Positions 1 through 6,794 of a stretch of 55,670 nucleotides of DNA are shown in pieces. Position 1 is the first letter of the stretch; each line of letters opens with the position of its first letter. The stretch lies in the IMG/VR virus record IMGVR_UViG_3300027491_000004, positions 1-55,670 of that record. One strand, written 5' to 3'. Made by a program: the position numbers and the translations under genes. Source of the DNA: a virus. The notes under the pieces were generated by a model. That model worked only from the letters and a program-made list of their open reading frames with translations, did not search any database and was not told the DNA's origin.

Positions 1-1197
1 ATCGCCAGCAGTATCAGCGCCTTTTACTAGATTCTTGACAGCATCAAACTTCGATACAACATTTGTGAATGCTTCCTTAACTGGCTTAAATGCATCTGCC
101 ACAAACGTAAAGAAATTCTTAACACCTGTCACCGCTGCAGTAATCTTATTTCCCGCGGCGCTTAACAGTGTTCCAACTTTAGCAACTGTCTTTTCGATAG
201 CTTTAAAGACAGGGTTGTCAGATATCAGGCGAATGTATGCTCTAAATCTAGAGATCATTCTTTCACCAGTCTTCATGAAGTTATCAAATGCAGTAGCTAT
301 ATTCTGCCCTAAACGCGAAAACATCTCAGGTAGTTTAGATGCAATCAGTCTAGGGAGCGCCTTAATTCTGCTCCATGCGCGCTCGAATGATTTGCCGAGA
401 TCATCTATGAATTTGCCAATTGCTTTACCGAGCTTTGACTCCTTCACCATCTTGATAATGTTTTTAAAGATAGAGCCCAGTTCCTTTGCAAGTCCAATGA
501 TGAAACCACTTGCTGCACCCAGCAATCCAGCAACCCAACCCATCAGTCCTAATTTACCATCTTCGTCTTTGTCCTTATCTTTCTTTTCTTCTGGTGGCCG
601 CTTTGTTAATTTTTCAAGCAGCGCCATGAATTCTCGCCGATTTTCTTCTTCTTGCTGACGACGAGCGTTTGCAAGTTCCGAATCCTGCACCATCATATTA
701 GCAATAAAACCAATATCATTAGCAATTGCTACGATTGGACGGTATAAGTCAATTACAATTGAAGATGTGGCAAATGATGTCCCCTTGATATCCACCAAGG
801 AGCTTAGTATCTTATCAAATATTGCGACATCAAGTTTAGATTCTTCTTTTTCTTCGGCTGCTGGCGCTGCAGCTACAGCCGCCGCGATAGGAATAGATGT
901 CGGGGCCGCCTTTGCCAAGAAATCAGAAATGTCTGTCGCTATCATTTCAGTCCATGTTGAGACATCATTCATCTCAATACGGAGCTTTTCCATCTTTTCT
1001 GTTAACTTCTTCAACCCATCACTCGATGACTTAGCTGCCTTGCTTGATGTCGTTGATCCGCGTTTCTTTGCGGCAGGTGCTTTCTTTGATGCTGCCGCTC
1101 TTGTTTCTACTACAGGTGCAGCGGTGGGCGTGATGGACGAGGCCGTAACATCGGGCGATGATACTATCGGATCTGTTGTCTTTTTTGTCTCGTCCAT
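1..1197 (-). CDS. Probable tail tape measure protein, N-terminal part (cut by window edge)
   Basis: An open minus-strand frame of 399 codons starts at the ATG at 1197 and runs off the window without a stop. The first 65 residues are Ala/Ser/Thr/Lys-rich and low in complexity. A short helix follows (LTEKMEKLRIEM), then an Ala-rich linker near residue 105, a charged Glu/Lys stretch at about 180-214, and one hydrophobic membrane-type segment at about 217-236 (GWVAGLLGAASGFIIGLA). The rest looks helical, rich in Lys, Ala and Phe. Tape measure proteins set tail length, fill the tube lumen and often carry hydrophobic segments. The position directly after gp26 and its frameshift extension matches the usual order of tail assembly chaperones followed by tape measure. 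No sequence similarity to T4 gp29 was recognised, so the call is by context and composition. The start lies 6 bases after the frameshift stop. Confidence 0.55.
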   Translation of the reverse strand, partial: MDETKKTTDPIVSSPDVTASSITPTAAPVVETRAAASKKAPAAKKRGSTTSSKAAKSSSDGLKKLTEKMEKLRIEMNDVSTWTEMIATDISDFLAKAAPTSIPIAAAVAAAPAAEEKEESKLDVAIFDKILSSLVDIKGTSFATSSIVIDLYRPIVAIANDIGFIANMMVQDSELANARRQQEEENRREFMALLEKLTKRPPEEKKDKDKDEDGKLGLMGWVAGLLGAASGFIIGLAKELGSIFKNIIKMVKESKLGKAIGKFIDDLGKSFERAWSRIKALPRLIASKLPEMFSRLGQNIATAFDNFMKTGERMISRFRAYIRLISDNPVFKAIEKTVAKVGTLLSAAGNKITAAVTGVKNFFTFVADAFKPVKEAFTNVVSKFDAVKNLVKGADTAGD

Positions 1198-1203
1198 CGT
1201 AGT

Positions 1204-1395
1204 TTACTTTTTAGAATTGAGCTTTTGAATTCTTTCGTTTTCCTGCTTAACGTGTTCCGATAGCAGGTGAACGTAGATTTCCCTCTCCCATGGCAGCATG
1301 TCCTCAAGCTCTGTTAAACTGTAGTGGTGATGCTGCATCATTGCAAAATTAGTCTGATAATAGTTCAGAAGATTGTCGTGAGAGAGGGCTAGTTG
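1204..1395 (-). CDS. -1 frame extension of gp26 (tail assembly chaperone fusion part)
   Basis: This 63-codon frame (stop 1204-1206) overlaps the end of gp26 in the -1 frame. It starts right after the slippery heptamer and reads QLALSHDNLLNYYQ..., then LTELEDMLPWEREIYV, ending KLNSKK. The composition is that of a real helical, charged protein. The only internal start (a double ATG near residue 19) has no ribosome binding site, so translation by frameshift from gp26 is the simplest reading. The fusion would be about 294 residues. By analogy with lambda G/GT and other tail chaperone pairs, the short and long products would coat or fold the tape measure protein encoded next. In T4 the functions next to gp26 are given to gene 51, but I cannot claim homology to T4 gp51. 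Confidence 0.7.
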   Translation of the reverse strand, partial: QLALSHDNLLNYYQTNFAMMQHHHYSLTELEDMLPWEREIYVHLLSEHVKQENERIQKLNSKK

Positions 1396-2090
1396 AAAAA
1401 ATTCTGCAAACCTGAGATCTCAAATTCGTTTTCCTTCTTGCACTTTTCGCACTTGAACTTGATGTCCATTTGTAGCTTAGGCATGCTGGAAATGAATTCC
1501 TGAATCTTCAGAAATTGTGCCTGATTCAGCGAATCTACGAATTCGGCAAGTTCTTCACGCTTATGCTCTGCCGCGTGATATACTCCGTCCTTATCGTAGA
1601 TCGTATCGATGCAGGCGATGATGACGTTGGTGATAGCTTCTGGCGTAAGCTTAGTATCCTGGTCAGAAAGAAAGTCAGCCTTTGGATAGTTCAGCGTGAT
1701 ACCGACTTCGTCATTTAGCTGAATCTTCTTTTCGACCTTTTCAGGAAACTGTACTTGTACCTCATCGAGATTGATCTCAATCTTATTGACGGCCTCACAG
1801 TGTTTGCACTTGATGCCCACACGAGAAACTTCACCAACAGATTTAGAACGCAGCTTGAGGAACAAGTATTCGAGGTCGAACGTACACAACTTGTCAGGAT
1901 CAATCTTATTAAAAGTACAAGAAGAAACAATGTCCTTCATTGCTGTCATGATCTGCGAGTTGCTCTTTGACTCGAGTGCGATCATCAGTATCTTTTCTTC
2001 CTTGACTAGGTAAGGACGGTACATGACAGTCTTTCCAGTCGATGGAATCTTCACTTCATATTTTGGTATATCGATTTTAGGTAGTGCCAT
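1389..2090 (-). CDS. gp26: gp26-like baseplate hub / tail assembly chaperone
   Basis: This 233-residue protein matches the T4 gp26 family (T4_baseplate; T4 gp26 is about 208 residues). It begins MALPKIDIPKYEVKIPSTGK, followed by the family's YRPYLVKEEKILMIALES region. Near residue 93 is a Cys pair (KCKHCEAVNKIE) and near residue 215 a second one (KCEKCKKENEFEI), which together could bind one metal ion. That arrangement is seen here, and its function is inferred. In T4, gp26 is needed for baseplate hub assembly. Its position before a tape-measure-like gene, with a slippery sequence two codons before its stop, suggests a tail assembly chaperone role. The start is the ATG at 2090, with no Shine-Dalgarno. 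The end overlaps the -1 frame extension. Confidence 0.85.
   Translation of the reverse strand: MALPKIDIPKYEVKIPSTGKTVMYRPYLVKEEKILMIALESKSNSQIMTAMKDIVSSCTFNKIDPDKLCTFDLEYLFLKLRSKSVGEVSRVGIKCKHCEAVNKIEINLDEVQVQFPEKVEKKIQLNDEVGITLNYPKADFLSDQDTKLTPEAITNVIIACIDTIYDKDGVYHAAEHKREELAEFVDSLNQAQFLKIQEFISSMPKLQMDIKFKCEKCKKENEFEISGLQNFFN
1395..1401 (-). promoter_or_regulatory. Slippery heptamer for -1 ribosomal frameshift in gp26
   Basis: On the minus strand the bases read T TTT TTC in the gp26 reading phase, an exact X XXY YYZ heptamer, followed by AAC TAG (the gp26 stop). Slipping back by one base keeps Phe-Phe pairing and opens a 63-codon frame that continues to 1204. Frame arithmetic was checked base by base. 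No strong downstream hairpin is obvious by eye. Confidence 0.7.
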
Positions 2091-2108
2091 AATAATTACG
2101 GGTTAAAT

Positions 2109-2630
2109 TCAATTCACTTCATAGTCAGTAAATGCCATAGTAACTGTCATCTTCTGCACTGAATTCTCTGCAGCATTATCGAAGCCAATTGCGCTTACAG
2201 TAATTGGAAATGCTTCTTTTAGCTTTACTTCGTAGACAACAGTATTCTCTTTGTCAAGTTGCTGAATAACAACATCGGCCGAATAATCGTTCTTGTATGC
2301 TGCTCTATATCGATTGACGTTTAATACTGTGTCAAGCCATGATTCAAATATTCTCTTCATCGAATATTGATTTGTCAGCAAGAACGTAAATACCACTTCC
2401 TCGTTCATATAACCAGTTGGCATTTTTTCTGTCTGGCGCAACAAGCCGTAATCGGCAGTCAATATTTGCTTTCCTGGAAAGCTTGCATTTTCGCAGAGGA
2501 TAGTAAATTCTTGTGGAATCGATGCAATGCCTCGAGGAGGAGTCATAATGACGTTGAACCGATTTGTAGCAGCAAGACCGTTGCCTCGCGAGATAGCTGC
2601 CTTTAGATCGTTAATAGAATTCAGCGCCAT
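2109..2630 (-). CDS. Tail-tube-fold protein (gp19/gp54 family)
   Basis: This 173-residue protein has the layout of T4-type tail tube proteins (T4 gp19 is 163 residues). It has an N-terminal helix, then NRFNVIMTPPRG, a strand with ENASFPGKQ, the conserved-looking GYMNEEVVFTFLLTN, and the closing VKLKEAFPITVSAIGF ... MTVTMAFTDYEVN, which matches the gp19 C-terminal pattern of beta strands. Such subunits stack as hexamers to form the inner tail tube. The gene is separated from the main sheath/tube/portal cluster and lies beside baseplate genes. It could therefore be the tube initiator (gp54-like, though T4 gp54 is much longer, about 320 residues) rather than the major tube subunit gp19. The 3' end is 19 bases from gp26. 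Confidence 0.65.
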   Translation of the reverse strand: MALNSINDLKAAISRGNGLAATNRFNVIMTPPRGIASIPQEFTILCENASFPGKQILTADYGLLRQTEKMPTGYMNEEVVFTFLLTNQYSMKRIFESWLDTVLNVNRYRAAYKNDYSADVVIQQLDKENTVVYEVKLKEAFPITVSAIGFDNAAENSVQKMTVTMAFTDYEVN

Positions 2631-2632
2631 AA

Positions 2633-3229
2633 TTATGCCTTTTGGTAAATTGACTTAGAGTCTCGCCAGACAGCAGCCTTTTGAGCACCCTTGAAATGTT
2701 CTGTGGGCAGAAAGATTGCTGTTTCCCAGTCTGGAGCCATGATCTGCGCTGGGCGCGACTTCATCTGCTCAAACAAATAATGCTTTAAACACGGAGCAAA
2801 GTAACGCATCTTTCTTGCTCTGTTCAGCAATTCATATCGAACTCTTAACCGAGTTCGTTCTGTCAAAACATCATCAGAAATTGTTTCAAGCAGACGATCT
2901 AGAAATATTGCACGAATGCGCGGGTGTAAGTAATGCAGATTCATCCCCAGAAATCCGCCCGGTGCTGGCGCAAGCATAATGACAAGCGGAAACCTATCAA
3001 AGTATGGCAGCGTTTCTTTGTACTTTGCATCATAAAGGAACATATACATGAATCCCCATTTTGGAAGATTCTGTTGTTTGACCTCTGTGTCTCTGAGTAA
3101 CTTATTGCGATTGATGCGACCGTTGAGTTCTTTGACTCTTTCTACGAACCAGTCTCTCGCCTCTTTCGAGCGAGCAGCATAACCAGTGCCCTGAAGCTCC
3201 TGGCGAAGCGATGAGAATAGTGATGGCAT
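2633..3229 (-). CDS. Conserved T4-like phage protein of unknown function
   Basis: This 198-residue basic protein lies between gene 4 and the tube-like gene. Recognisable blocks are an N-terminal helix (ARDWFVERVKELNGRINRN), WGFMYMFLYDAKYKETLPY, FDRFPLVIMLAPAPGGFLGM, and a helical Arg-rich C-terminal half ending in YFAPCLKHYLFEQM. The FDRFPLVI...GFLG block looks familiar from T4-superfamily genomes, but I cannot attach a proven function. Because T4 genes 2, 50 and 4 sit together and act in head completion and DNA end protection, a head-completion or DNA-end role is a guess from context only. A perfect TATAAATA box ends 9 bases before the ATG. The next gene starts 3 bases after the stop region. 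Confidence 0.7.
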   Translation of the reverse strand: MPSLFSSLRQELQGTGYAARSKEARDWFVERVKELNGRINRNKLLRDTEVKQQNLPKWGFMYMFLYDAKYKETLPYFDRFPLVIMLAPAPGGFLGMNLHYLHPRIRAIFLDRLLETISDDVLTERTRLRVRYELLNRARKMRYFAPCLKHYLFEQMKSRPAQIMAPDWETAIFLPTEHFKGAQKAAVWRDSKSIYQKA

Positions 3230-3238
3230 CGTGGCATC

Positions 3239-3246
3239 TATTTATA
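3239..3246 (-). promoter_or_regulatory. T4-type late promoter, perfect TATAAATA
   Basis: The minus strand reads C-TATAAATA-G, with 9 bases between the box and the ATG at 3229. If initiation follows the T4 rule (about 5-6 bases after the box), the mRNA leader is only 3-4 bases. The box lies between gene 4 (stop at 3255) and the 198-residue gene. Confidence 0.6.
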
Positions 3247-3254
3247 GCCCATCT

Positions 3255-3695
3255 TCAAAGTATTTTAATCCCCAGTCCTTTCAGCGTTTCCTCAGTCCAT
3301 ACCTCAAACTTCCATCCTCTGTCAAGTGCATAAGCATTTGCAGCCTCCCACTTACTGATGTTTTTAGCGTATGTCATTACCTCAGTAATATACTTGCGCG
3401 TTTTCTTACCTGGGTTCTTAGGTGGCTGCGATTCTTTCTTAGGCTTGATTTCGACAAGCAGTATGCGACCATCAGTAAACTCGATCTTTGCATCGACAAA
3501 GTAACGGTGAATCCGGCCATCTGTTTTGCAGCGGTATGGCACAATTACTTCTTCTGATGACCATGTCTTTACAAAGTCTGCACAATCTAGCCAACGAAAC
3601 AGTTGTCGCTCCCACAGAGATCGATACACAATATTGGTAATATCGCCTCGATACTTTGATGGATTCTGCGGTGAGAATTTACCCTTGTAAGACAT
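3255..3695 (-). CDS. gp4: gp4 head completion protein (TnsA-like nuclease fold)
   Basis: This 146-residue protein closely follows T4 gp4 (about 150 residues): MSYKGKFSPQNPSKYRGD, then YRSLWERQLFRWLD, WSSEEVIVPY, HRYFVDAKIEF, and ILLVEIKPKKE. The E in YRSLWER, the D in YFVDAKI and the E-x-K in VEIKPK have the spacing of PD-(D/E)xK/TnsA N-terminal type nucleases. In T4, gp4 (also called gp50/gp65-linked head completion) finishes DNA-filled heads before tail joining and may trim DNA. The start at 3695 lies 32 bases after a CATAAATA late box on this strand. It is the first gene of the leftward unit, divergent from gp48. Confidence 0.88.
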   Translation of the reverse strand: MSYKGKFSPQNPSKYRGDITNIVYRSLWERQLFRWLDCADFVKTWSSEEVIVPYRCKTDGRIHRYFVDAKIEFTDGRILLVEIKPKKESQPPKNPGKKTRKYITEVMTYAKNISKWEAANAYALDRGWKFEVWTEETLKGLGIKIL

Positions 3696-3702
3696 ATAAA
3701 TA
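3695..3702 (+). promoter_or_regulatory. T4-type late promoter for the rightward baseplate genes
   Basis: A perfect TATAAATA followed by G, 29 bases before the gp48 ATG at 3732. The box overlaps the start codon of gene 4 on the other strand. It faces the minus-strand box at 3727-3734. Confidence 0.65.
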
Positions 3703-3726
3703 GTTTGATTCCTCGAGTCTTCTAAC

Positions 3727-3734
3727 TATTTATG
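3727..3734 (-). promoter_or_regulatory. T4-type late promoter (CATAAATA) for the leftward genes
   Basis: The minus strand reads GG-CATAAATA-G, one mismatch from TATAAATA, about 31 bases before the gene 4 start. It overlaps the gp48 ATG. It pairs face to face with the + strand box at 3695-3702. Confidence 0.5.
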
Positions 3735-4583
3735 CCCTCTAATTCAGAATCTAGTTTGCAGAATATTGCGGCTGCAGCCACGAATATACTAGAGAACTCC
3801 GGTGCTCGAGTAACTGCCGAGGCGCGTGCTGTTAGAAACATCGAAAGATACACCACAGCTGGAAGTTCGGGTATATTCGTTTTTCCTTCTAATATGCGTA
3901 ATAGCTCTGCAGGTTATCCTCATATGGCATTCCGCACTGGATCAAGTTATATTTACTTTCCAATTCCAGCCGGCCTAACATTTTCAGATCAGGCTGAATA
4001 TTCGTCGGTTGACCTAGGTTTGCTTGGTATAGAAATTGACAAAGGTATGGGGCCTACTGCAGGACAAGGAGCAGGCAAAGCGGTTGGCGTTACTGCTGGT
4101 ATTGGCGCTTCAATTCTTGCTAAAGCAAAAGGATATCAAAAGACTTCAGATGCACTTACGCTAGGCACTGGGAGACTGATGTCGCCAAATAAAAGAACTT
4201 CGTTTCAGGGAATGTCAATTCGTACATTTGAGTTTGCATTTAAGATGATGGCCAAAAATGAATCAGATGCCAAGATGATTCGTGATATCAATACTATTTT
4301 TCGTCTGAACATTTATCCAAGTACAGAATTGGGCGGCGCAATTCTCAATTTTCCGCCTACTTGGTCAATTAAGTTTTACAATATAAACGGTTTAGAAAAC
4401 ACACACATTCCTAGAATTTATGATGAGTGCTTTTTGACTGCAGTAAATTCAACTTATAATGCTGGCTCAAATCTATTTCATCCTGACGGATCACCCGTTG
4501 AAGTAGACATTTCGTTAAGGTTTGAAGAGGCCAAGGCTCTGACGCGCGACGATCTATACAGACTTGCTGATTATTCATCTTAA
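3732..4583 (+). CDS. gp48: gp48-like baseplate tail-tube cap/junction protein
   Basis: This 283-residue protein is shorter than T4 gp48 (about 364). After a helical, Ala-rich N-terminus comes an ordered region, MAFRTGSSYIYFPIPAGLTF. A Gly/Ala-rich, possibly flexible stretch follows at about 110-145 (GMGPTAGQGAGKAVGVTAGI). The tube-like fold then follows: SFQGMSIRTFEFAFKMMAKN, IYPSTELGGAILNFPPTWSI, and the closing VDISLRFEEAKALTRDDL. The block around FPPTWSIKF and the closing strand with LRFEEAK are typical of T4-type tail cap proteins. In T4, gp48 sits on the hub and, with gp54, starts tail tube growth. It heads the rightward unit, 6 bases before gp53. The start ATG at 3732 is the only one near the promoter; no Shine-Dalgarno is seen. 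Confidence 0.75.
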   Translation: MPSNSESSLQNIAAAATNILENSGARVTAEARAVRNIERYTTAGSSGIFVFPSNMRNSSAGYPHMAFRTGSSYIYFPIPAGLTFSDQAEYSSVDLGLLGIEIDKGMGPTAGQGAGKAVGVTAGIGASILAKAKGYQKTSDALTLGTGRLMSPNKRTSFQGMSIRTFEFAFKMMAKNESDAKMIRDINTIFRLNIYPSTELGGAILNFPPTWSIKFYNINGLENTHIPRIYDECFLTAVNSTYNAGSNLFHPDGSPVEVDISLRFEEAKALTRDDLYRLADYSS

Positions 4584-4588
4584 AGCAT

Positions 4589-5398
4589 ATGCCATTCTTT
4601 CGTCAGTTTCCAAAAACTAATTACGATTTCTTTAATCGAGGAGTCAATTATGAAATTGTAGATTTCTTTAGGTATGTTAATGCAGACCTTGCACTGCTTG
4701 ATGATGTTTCCGTATACTCATACTATAAAGTTCAAAATGGCGAGCGACCGGATGTAGTATCGATGAAACTATATGGAACACCAGAGTACTATTGGACATT
4801 CTTTATTATTAATGACCATCTTAAATCTGGGTTGGCAAATTGGCCAATGTCCCCAGAGGTGTTTGAGGATTACATGAAGGAAGAGTACGGTGGATATGCT
4901 ATTAGTTCTAAGGTCGATGTCGTTGTAAATTTAGATGGTGAAAAATTAGCAACGAACACGCTTGCAAATGAATTTCCTATAGGCACTCCTGTATCTGCCA
5001 CTCATGAAGGAATCACTACCGCAACGGGAATAGTATACGCCAGAAATACTCAATTGGCTCAGCTCATAATCAAAGATGTCGTTGAGTTAACTAATCCTCC
5101 ATTTGTTGAAACTGGTAGAATTATAAGTGATACGCATGAATTACGAATTGAGGAGTGGACAGAATTTAGAAATGCAGTTCATCACTACGAAGATGCGGAA
5201 GGCAATATATCTTATGATCCATATTATTTTGACTCCGTAGAAGTAGAAGGAAATTTAGAAAATCTTAATTTGACTCCTGTTAAGAATTATGAATATGAAA
5301 GCAAACTGAATGACGAGCGCGCTGACATTCGAATCATCAAGCCATCGCTCATCAATCAGTTTGCGCACCAGTATCGCACTCTGATCAATGCTAACTAA
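4589..5398 (+). CDS. gp53: gp53 baseplate wedge subunit
   Basis: This 269-residue protein is longer than T4 gp53 (about 196). It opens with the family signature FFRQFPKTNYDFFNRG, then DFFRYV, YSYYKVQNGERPDVVSMKLY, and GTPEYYWTFFIINDHL, the LysM-like part that recognises the wedge. Residues about 100-270 form an extra region with alternating strands. T4 gp53 binds wedge edges and helps hold six wedges around the hub. Its stop overlaps the gp27 start by 11 bases, which suggests coupled translation. The context (48-53-27-5-25-6) supports the call. Confidence 0.85.
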   Translation: MPFFRQFPKTNYDFFNRGVNYEIVDFFRYVNADLALLDDVSVYSYYKVQNGERPDVVSMKLYGTPEYYWTFFIINDHLKSGLANWPMSPEVFEDYMKEEYGGYAISSKVDVVVNLDGEKLATNTLANEFPIGTPVSATHEGITTATGIVYARNTQLAQLIIKDVVELTNPPFVETGRIISDTHELRIEEWTEFRNAVHHYEDAEGNISYDPYYFDSVEVEGNLENLNLTPVKNYEYESKLNDERADIRIIKPSLINQFAHQYRTLINAN

Positions 5399-6794
5399 TG
5401 TCAATCTTTCTCCCGGAGGTTCTTCCGGTGTTAATCCGTCTGCGTATCGGATCAACAAGATTATACTGACTAACCACGGTGGAAGAGAAGTAGACATTGC
5501 TGGTTTAGTCACTGATTTCTTTATTACCGAAAGCATTTATTCTCCATTTCTGGCGCTTGAAATGAATGTCAGGGATGATGTTAACTTCATCGAGGAATAC
5601 CAGATATCTGGTCAAGAAAAGATTCTCGTGTCATTCTCAAAAAACGAATATCAAGAAGACATTTTTCCAGAAGAAGGTTATCTTGATGAGGTAACTATCG
5701 AACATACATTTATTGCAACTGAATATCCGGTATTTGCTAAAGCATCAAATAACCGCTCGCAAGCATTTGTAATTCGCGCAATTTCTCCTCATGCATATCT
5801 TGCTAAATTTAAAAAGATATCTCGAGCATATAACGATAACGCAGTTAATATTATTAAAAACATTTTAGTTAATGATCTAGGATACGAAGAGAATAAGATT
5901 ATTGTATCAAACCTTTCCTCGCCTCAGATGCGAGTAATTATTCCTTATCTTGATCCACTGAGTGCGATCGCATGGATATTGCGCCGCAGCTTTGATGAAA
6001 ATTCTGCACCTATATTTTGCTACGAAACACTATCAGATAAACTGATGATTCAGTCATACTCTGATTTTGTATCCTCAAATAACTATCCTCATCGGGAATA
6101 TAGAGAAGGTAAGTTTTTTACAAATGAGTTATTCGATGACCATACGCAGGCATATCTGCAAATGTCCTCGAGAATTCTTGGAATATCTTCTGATATCCAC
6201 TTATCTAAATTTGTGCCGGGATCACAAGGCGCGTATTCAAGTAGCACAAAATATGTAGATATAGCAAAGAAATACTTTTACGAAGATGCTTTTGATTATA
6301 TCAGCGAATTTGATTCGATGGTATGGATTGATAAAGGTAAATCAATCTCATCAATGTTTAAAGTTATGCCAAATGAGCGATCATTAAATGAATATGATGA
6401 GTCTCATGTTAATAACATTTCGCTCAATACATTATCTTATGACGCTACTTCTGGTGAAGTAAATTATCATCAGTCGACCACAGGAAATACACTGAACAAA
6501 GCTATTTCTTATATTGAAAATTTAGATTCGATTGTGCATGAACTACAGCTTTACGGAGACGCACTCATGCGTTCTGGCAAATGTGTCAATATACAGCTCG
6601 TAAAGCCTCAAGATCCCGATGTTGAAATAAGAGAAGACAAAGCCAAGGGCGGACAATCAAAAGATGAATTTTTATCTGGCCGCTATATTGTTACTGGAGT
6701 AAAGCATTCATTTGGAAACGAGTATTTCATGCAGATTAGAATAAAGAAGGATTCCTTCTCTTATATTTTTGAAGAATACGATGAATACGATTGA
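5388..6794 (+). CDS. gp27: gp27-like baseplate hub subunit
   Basis: This 468-residue protein is somewhat longer than T4 gp27 (391). The start at 5388 overlaps gp53. Visible elements are an N-terminal beta domain (INKIILTNHGGREVDIAGLV), FFITESIYSPFLALEMNV typical of hub barrels, the segment RAISPHAYLAKFKKISRAYN followed by helical NAVNIIKNILVNDLGY, IIPYLDPLSAIAWILRRSFD, and a late GRYIVTGVKHSFGNEYFMQI near the C-terminus, the common closing motif of gp27/gpD hub proteins. gp27 forms the trimeric ring joining the spike (gp5) to the sixfold tail tube. The gene directly precedes gp5, and its last 14 bases overlap the gp5 start. Confidence 0.85.
   Translation: MLTNVNLSPGGSSGVNPSAYRINKIILTNHGGREVDIAGLVTDFFITESIYSPFLALEMNVRDDVNFIEEYQISGQEKILVSFSKNEYQEDIFPEEGYLDEVTIEHTFIATEYPVFAKASNNRSQAFVIRAISPHAYLAKFKKISRAYNDNAVNIIKNILVNDLGYEENKIIVSNLSSPQMRVIIPYLDPLSAIAWILRRSFDENSAPIFCYETLSDKLMIQSYSDFVSSNNYPHREYREGKFFTNELFDDHTQAYLQMSSRILGISSDIHLSKFVPGSQGAYSSSTKYVDIAKKYFYEDAFDYISEFDSMVWIDKGKSISSMFKVMPNERSLNEYDESHVNNISLNTLSYDATSGEVNYHQSTTGNTLNKAISYIENLDSIVHELQLYGDALMRSGKCVNIQLVKPQDPDVEIREDKAKGGQSKDEFLSGRYIVTGVKHSFGNEYFMQIRIKKDSFSYIFEEYDEYD

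Noticed and set aside
35-1228. Two plus-strand open frames (207 and 153 codons) at the left edge
   Set aside because: They lie opposite the long minus-strand frame that starts at 1197, have biased Ser/Ala/Phe content, and are shadows of the tape measure gene.
3235-3237. Alternative minus-strand ATG just before 3229
   Set aside because: It is in a different frame that stops soon, while the ATG at 3229 opens the full 198-residue protein.
6769-6780. TTG start for gp5, 12 bases before the chosen ATG
   Set aside because: A normal ATG at 6781 has GAAG at suitable spacing and gives the expected N-terminus.
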